In this document: one piece after another, positions 29,843-31,484 of the stretch | How the letters are laid out: every line of letters starts with the position of its first letter | How positions within the stretch are numbered: the first letter of the stretch is position 1 | Virus record (IMG/VR): IMGVR_UViG_3300033148_001203 | Span: 1 to 31,484 of that record | Reading direction: 5' to 3' (one strand) | DNA length: 31,484 nt | Source: a virus | Program-made: the position numbers and the translations under genes | Notes under the pieces: generated by a model | Seen by the model: the letters and a program-made list of their open reading frames with translations, nothing else | Database searches by the model: none | Told to the model about the DNA's origin: nothing

Positions 29843-29870
29843 CCTATATGCAAGGGTTAAGCAATTGCAA
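29843..29870 (-). promoter_or_regulatory. Candidate promoter of the H1-like gene
   Basis: On the minus strand TTGCAA (29865-29870) and TATAGG (29843-29848) are 16 bases apart and 43 bases before the first start codon. Each box matches the sigma-70 consensus at four of six bases. Confidence 0.35.
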
Positions 29871-30013
29871 GGGGCTACTAATGCCCGTTATGCCTGTTAT
29901 GTGCCTTTGTGTGGTAGTATGCCATTGTGTTGCAATGTGTTAAGTGCTATAAAAGTTTTTTTGCAAAAAGCCACATAATGGCCATTTGTTACAATTTAGG
30001 GCCTCTAAAAAAC

Positions 30014-30205
30014 TTTAGGCTTGCCTAAAAAATGGCGGTGTTTTTGCCGCTGTTTGGTGGGTTTGCGGCTGTGTTGCGCCGTGCCATATTTTGCGGTTTT
30101 GTGTGGTGTGTTTTAGGCTTGCCTAAAACAGTTAGGTGTGGGTAATGGTTTTAGGTATGGCACAAAGTTTTAGCCTTGCCTAAAATGTTTTAGGGTTGCC
30201 TAACA
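30014..30205. repeat. Dispersed TTTAGGCTTGCCTAAA palindromes upstream of the H1-like gene
   Basis: Perfect copies lie at 30014-30030 and 30111-30128. Variants TTTTAGCCTTGCCTAAAA (30168-30185) and TTTTAGGGTTGCCTAACA (30188-30205) follow. Further half-sites (TTAGG, TAGGCG) lie between and after them. They are the same family as the array at 28253-28306 and precede the leftward H1-like gene. Confidence 0.75.
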
Positions 30206-30304
30206 TTTTTAGGCGGGGGTTAATAGTGACCCCTTAAAAGCCACATACACATATATAAGGGGATGTTGCACCTGTAATTTTTTGATCTGGAAATTTACCA
30301 AAGG

Positions 30305-30336
30305 AAAACGCCCCACGGTTTATCAGGCCGTGGGGC
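30305..30336 (-). terminator. Rho-independent terminator of the rightmost operon
   Basis: On the minus strand GCCCCACGG-CCTGATAAA-CCGTGGGGC (perfect 9-bp stem) is followed by GTTTTCC. It lies 115 bases after the last small gene of the right-hand group. Confidence 0.75.
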
Positions 30337-30450
30337 TACACACAAACATATCAAGGGGAAAATATTAAGCCACTACATATACAAGAGGCTCACTGTATGG
30401 CACAAACCCTCGCCTATGCCATACATGAACCACCTATGCAGTTTTAATGC

Positions 30451-30645
30451 TCATTTGTGCTTCATTACAGGCCGTACAACATAGCTATTGCCACAACTCT
30501 CACCCACACCACCTCTATGTGACTTTGCGAAGACATCTGCAGTCGTTTCGGTCATAGGCGTTCCATTGCCCATTTGAATTTCTTTTCCGGTTTTCGTAAT
30601 ACACCAAACCAAGAATTTCGTAGGTGATTGCATTTCGTTGCCCAT
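30451..30645 (-). CDS. Small hypothetical protein (64 aa)
   Basis: It starts behind AAAGGAGTTTGAAGT. The protein is short and basic to neutral, MGNEMQSPTKFLVWCITKTGKEIQMGNG..., ending SCGNSYVVRPVMKHK. It has no known motif. It is the last gene before a terminator and lies in the same orientation as its two neighbours. Confidence 0.55.
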   Translation of the reverse strand: MGNEMQSPTKFLVWCITKTGKEIQMGNGTPMTETTADVFAKSHRGGVGESCGNSYVVRPVMKHK

Positions 30646-30702
30646 ACTTCAAACTCCTTTATTTGTTTGTGTGCTATTCAGTTTGACTGATTGGTTCCTG
30701 CT

Positions 30703-30885
30703 TCAACAACCGTTCTTGCATACCCTCACAGGGGTAGGAACGTCAACGGGGTATCGACTCTTCTCTGATACCCGTTTGCGTACAATGATTGTAATCTGTC
30801 TGGATTGGCGTTTAGTGATTGTTTCGCCACAGTCGTTACACTTGACGGTTTGGGTGTTGGGGTGGTTAACGGTGAAGGCTTTCAT
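30703..30885 (-). CDS. Small zinc-finger-like protein (60 aa)
   Basis: The start overlaps the upstream stop within ATGA. The protein contains VKCNDCGETITKRQSRQITIIVRKRV (C-x-x-C) and ends VRVCKNGC, a second C-x-x-x-C. Four cysteines at this spacing suggest a zinc ribbon. It is basic and may bind nucleic acid; no more can be said. Confidence 0.6.
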   Translation of the reverse strand: MKAFTVNHPNTQTVKCNDCGETITKRQSRQITIIVRKRVSEKSRYPVDVPTPVRVCKNGC

Positions 30886-31484
30886 GTGGTGCTCTCCTTT
30901 TGTTGAGTGGTGGGGTAAAACTCGTTTATCAAATCATGTCCAGCGGGTTCACTTAACACCTCTTCAAGGTGCTCGGTGAGATCAACACCCAACTCCAACT
31001 CAGGGTGTGCCACTGGTGTGACAATATCACAGAAGGCGTCGAACGCCTTATTGAGGTCTTTAAATGCCTTGAGCATTTCGGCTCGAAGGTGGCGGCTTCG
31101 AGTATTGTACCAATCATCGAAGTTAACCCCATTACCTACCCACAATTGCATTTCAACCATTTCCTTAGTGCACCCTGAATTCTCATACGCCCCCATAAAG
31201 TAATCAACGTTCTCGGCAAAGCACATTTCACCATGACCAGTGGCATACCACAGCGTGATATTGAAACACAGGGCCTCAACCTCAATGGCCCCATAGGTAA
31301 GGCCGTCTATGGTGAGTTCCTCAAGTTTGCCTTCCTTGTGAAGGAAACCACCGAACCGCCCATCGTATGCACATGTAAAGCAATGGTGTGCTTGCATGTC
31401 ACCATCACCTGAGGGGTTTATGTCTTTCAATTCAAATACACCTGCTTGACATGCAAGGGCAAAAACCAACGTGTTGAATTCACA
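30882..31484 (-). CDS. Unknown protein, 5' end outside the window
   Basis: The frame is open to the right edge, where it reads CEFNTLVFALACQAGVFELKD, so the start lies outside. About 200 residues are visible. They include HHCFTCAYDGRFGGF (C-x-x-C), a long acidic to hydrophobic middle (GAIEVEALCFNITLWYATGHGEMCFAENVDYFMGAYENSG) and a C-terminal helix (LRAEMLKAFKDLNKAFDAFCDIV). It could be an adaptor or enzyme, but no family is recognised. Confidence 0.6.
   Translation of the reverse strand, partial: CEFNTLVFALACQAGVFELKDINPSGDGDMQAHHCFTCAYDGRFGGFLHKEGKLEELTIDGLTYGAIEVEALCFNITLWYATGHGEMCFAENVDYFMGAYENSGCTKEMVEMQLWVGNGVNFDDWYNTRSRHLRAEMLKAFKDLNKAFDAFCDIVTPVAHPELELGVDLTEHLEEVLSEPAGHDLINEFYPTTQQKESTT

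Overview
The window is part of the genome of a tailed bacteriophage (Caudoviricetes). The head, neck and tail genes and the absence of any sheath or contractile-tail gene point to a siphovirus with a long, flexible, non-contractile tail. Every convincing gene is read from the minus strand, so the modules run from right to left. Nothing in the sequence names the host with confidence. Shine-Dalgarno sites of the GGAG type are strong and regular, so the host is a bacterium with ordinary initiation. No integrase, repressor, lysin or replication gene lies in the window, so lifestyle cannot be decided.

Layout by transcription (right to left). (a) 30.4-31.5 kb: three small unknown genes, the first cut by the right edge, closed by a rho-independent terminator at 30.3 kb. 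(b) 28.25-30.3 kb: an island of abnormal composition whose plus strand is G+T-rich and whose minus (coding) strand is A+C-rich. It holds a Lys/Ala/Thr-rich histone-H1-like gene, two doubtful small genes and two leftward terminators. Copies of a palindrome, TTTAGGCTTGCCTAAA, occur at both ends. (c) 27.9-28.25 kb: a gene-free control region with a 14-bp inverted repeat, 35-bp direct repeats and a C tract. (d) 22.4-27.9 kb: small accessory genes (zinc-ribbon/MazG-like protein, likely ABA-sandwich-like proteins and unknowns), with a complete tmRNA gene and an odd tRNA-like gene in the middle.

(e) 17.5-22.3 kb: packaging and portal genes (small terminase, large terminase, portal, Mu F/SPP1 gp7-like head protein). 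(f) 13.9-17.5 kb: virion surface and accessory genes (collagen-like protein, a beta-rich virion protein, a one-helix membrane protein, a leucine-rich-repeat-like protein, small unknowns). (g) 10.5-13.9 kb: DUF2213-type prohead protease/scaffold, decoration-like protein, major capsid protein and a small unknown. (h) 7.6-10.5 kb: a three-gene sugar-modification cassette (MptE/DUF115-like protein, methyltransferase fused to a GT9-like domain, GT-A glycosyltransferase) between capsid and neck genes. (i) 5.0-7.6 kb: neck and tail genes (adaptor, stopper, HK97 gp10-like, tail terminator, tail tube, and a tail assembly chaperone with a -1 frameshift site A AAA AAG). (j) 1-5.0 kb: tape measure, two tail-tip candidates, and a receptor-binding/tail-fibre gene cut by the left edge, with a carbohydrate-binding-like repeat and the start of a LamG-like domain.

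The genes work together as a standard assembly line. TerS/TerL pump DNA through the portal into a prohead built from scaffold/protease and capsid protein. Neck proteins join it to a tail whose length is set by the tape measure. The collagen-like protein, the fibre and the sugar-modifying cassette probably shape the virion surface. The tmRNA and tRNA-like gene suggest that the phage adjusts host translation. The most unusual parts are the phage-borne tmRNA, the malformed tRNA-like gene beside it, and the A+C-biased island with its repeated palindromes.
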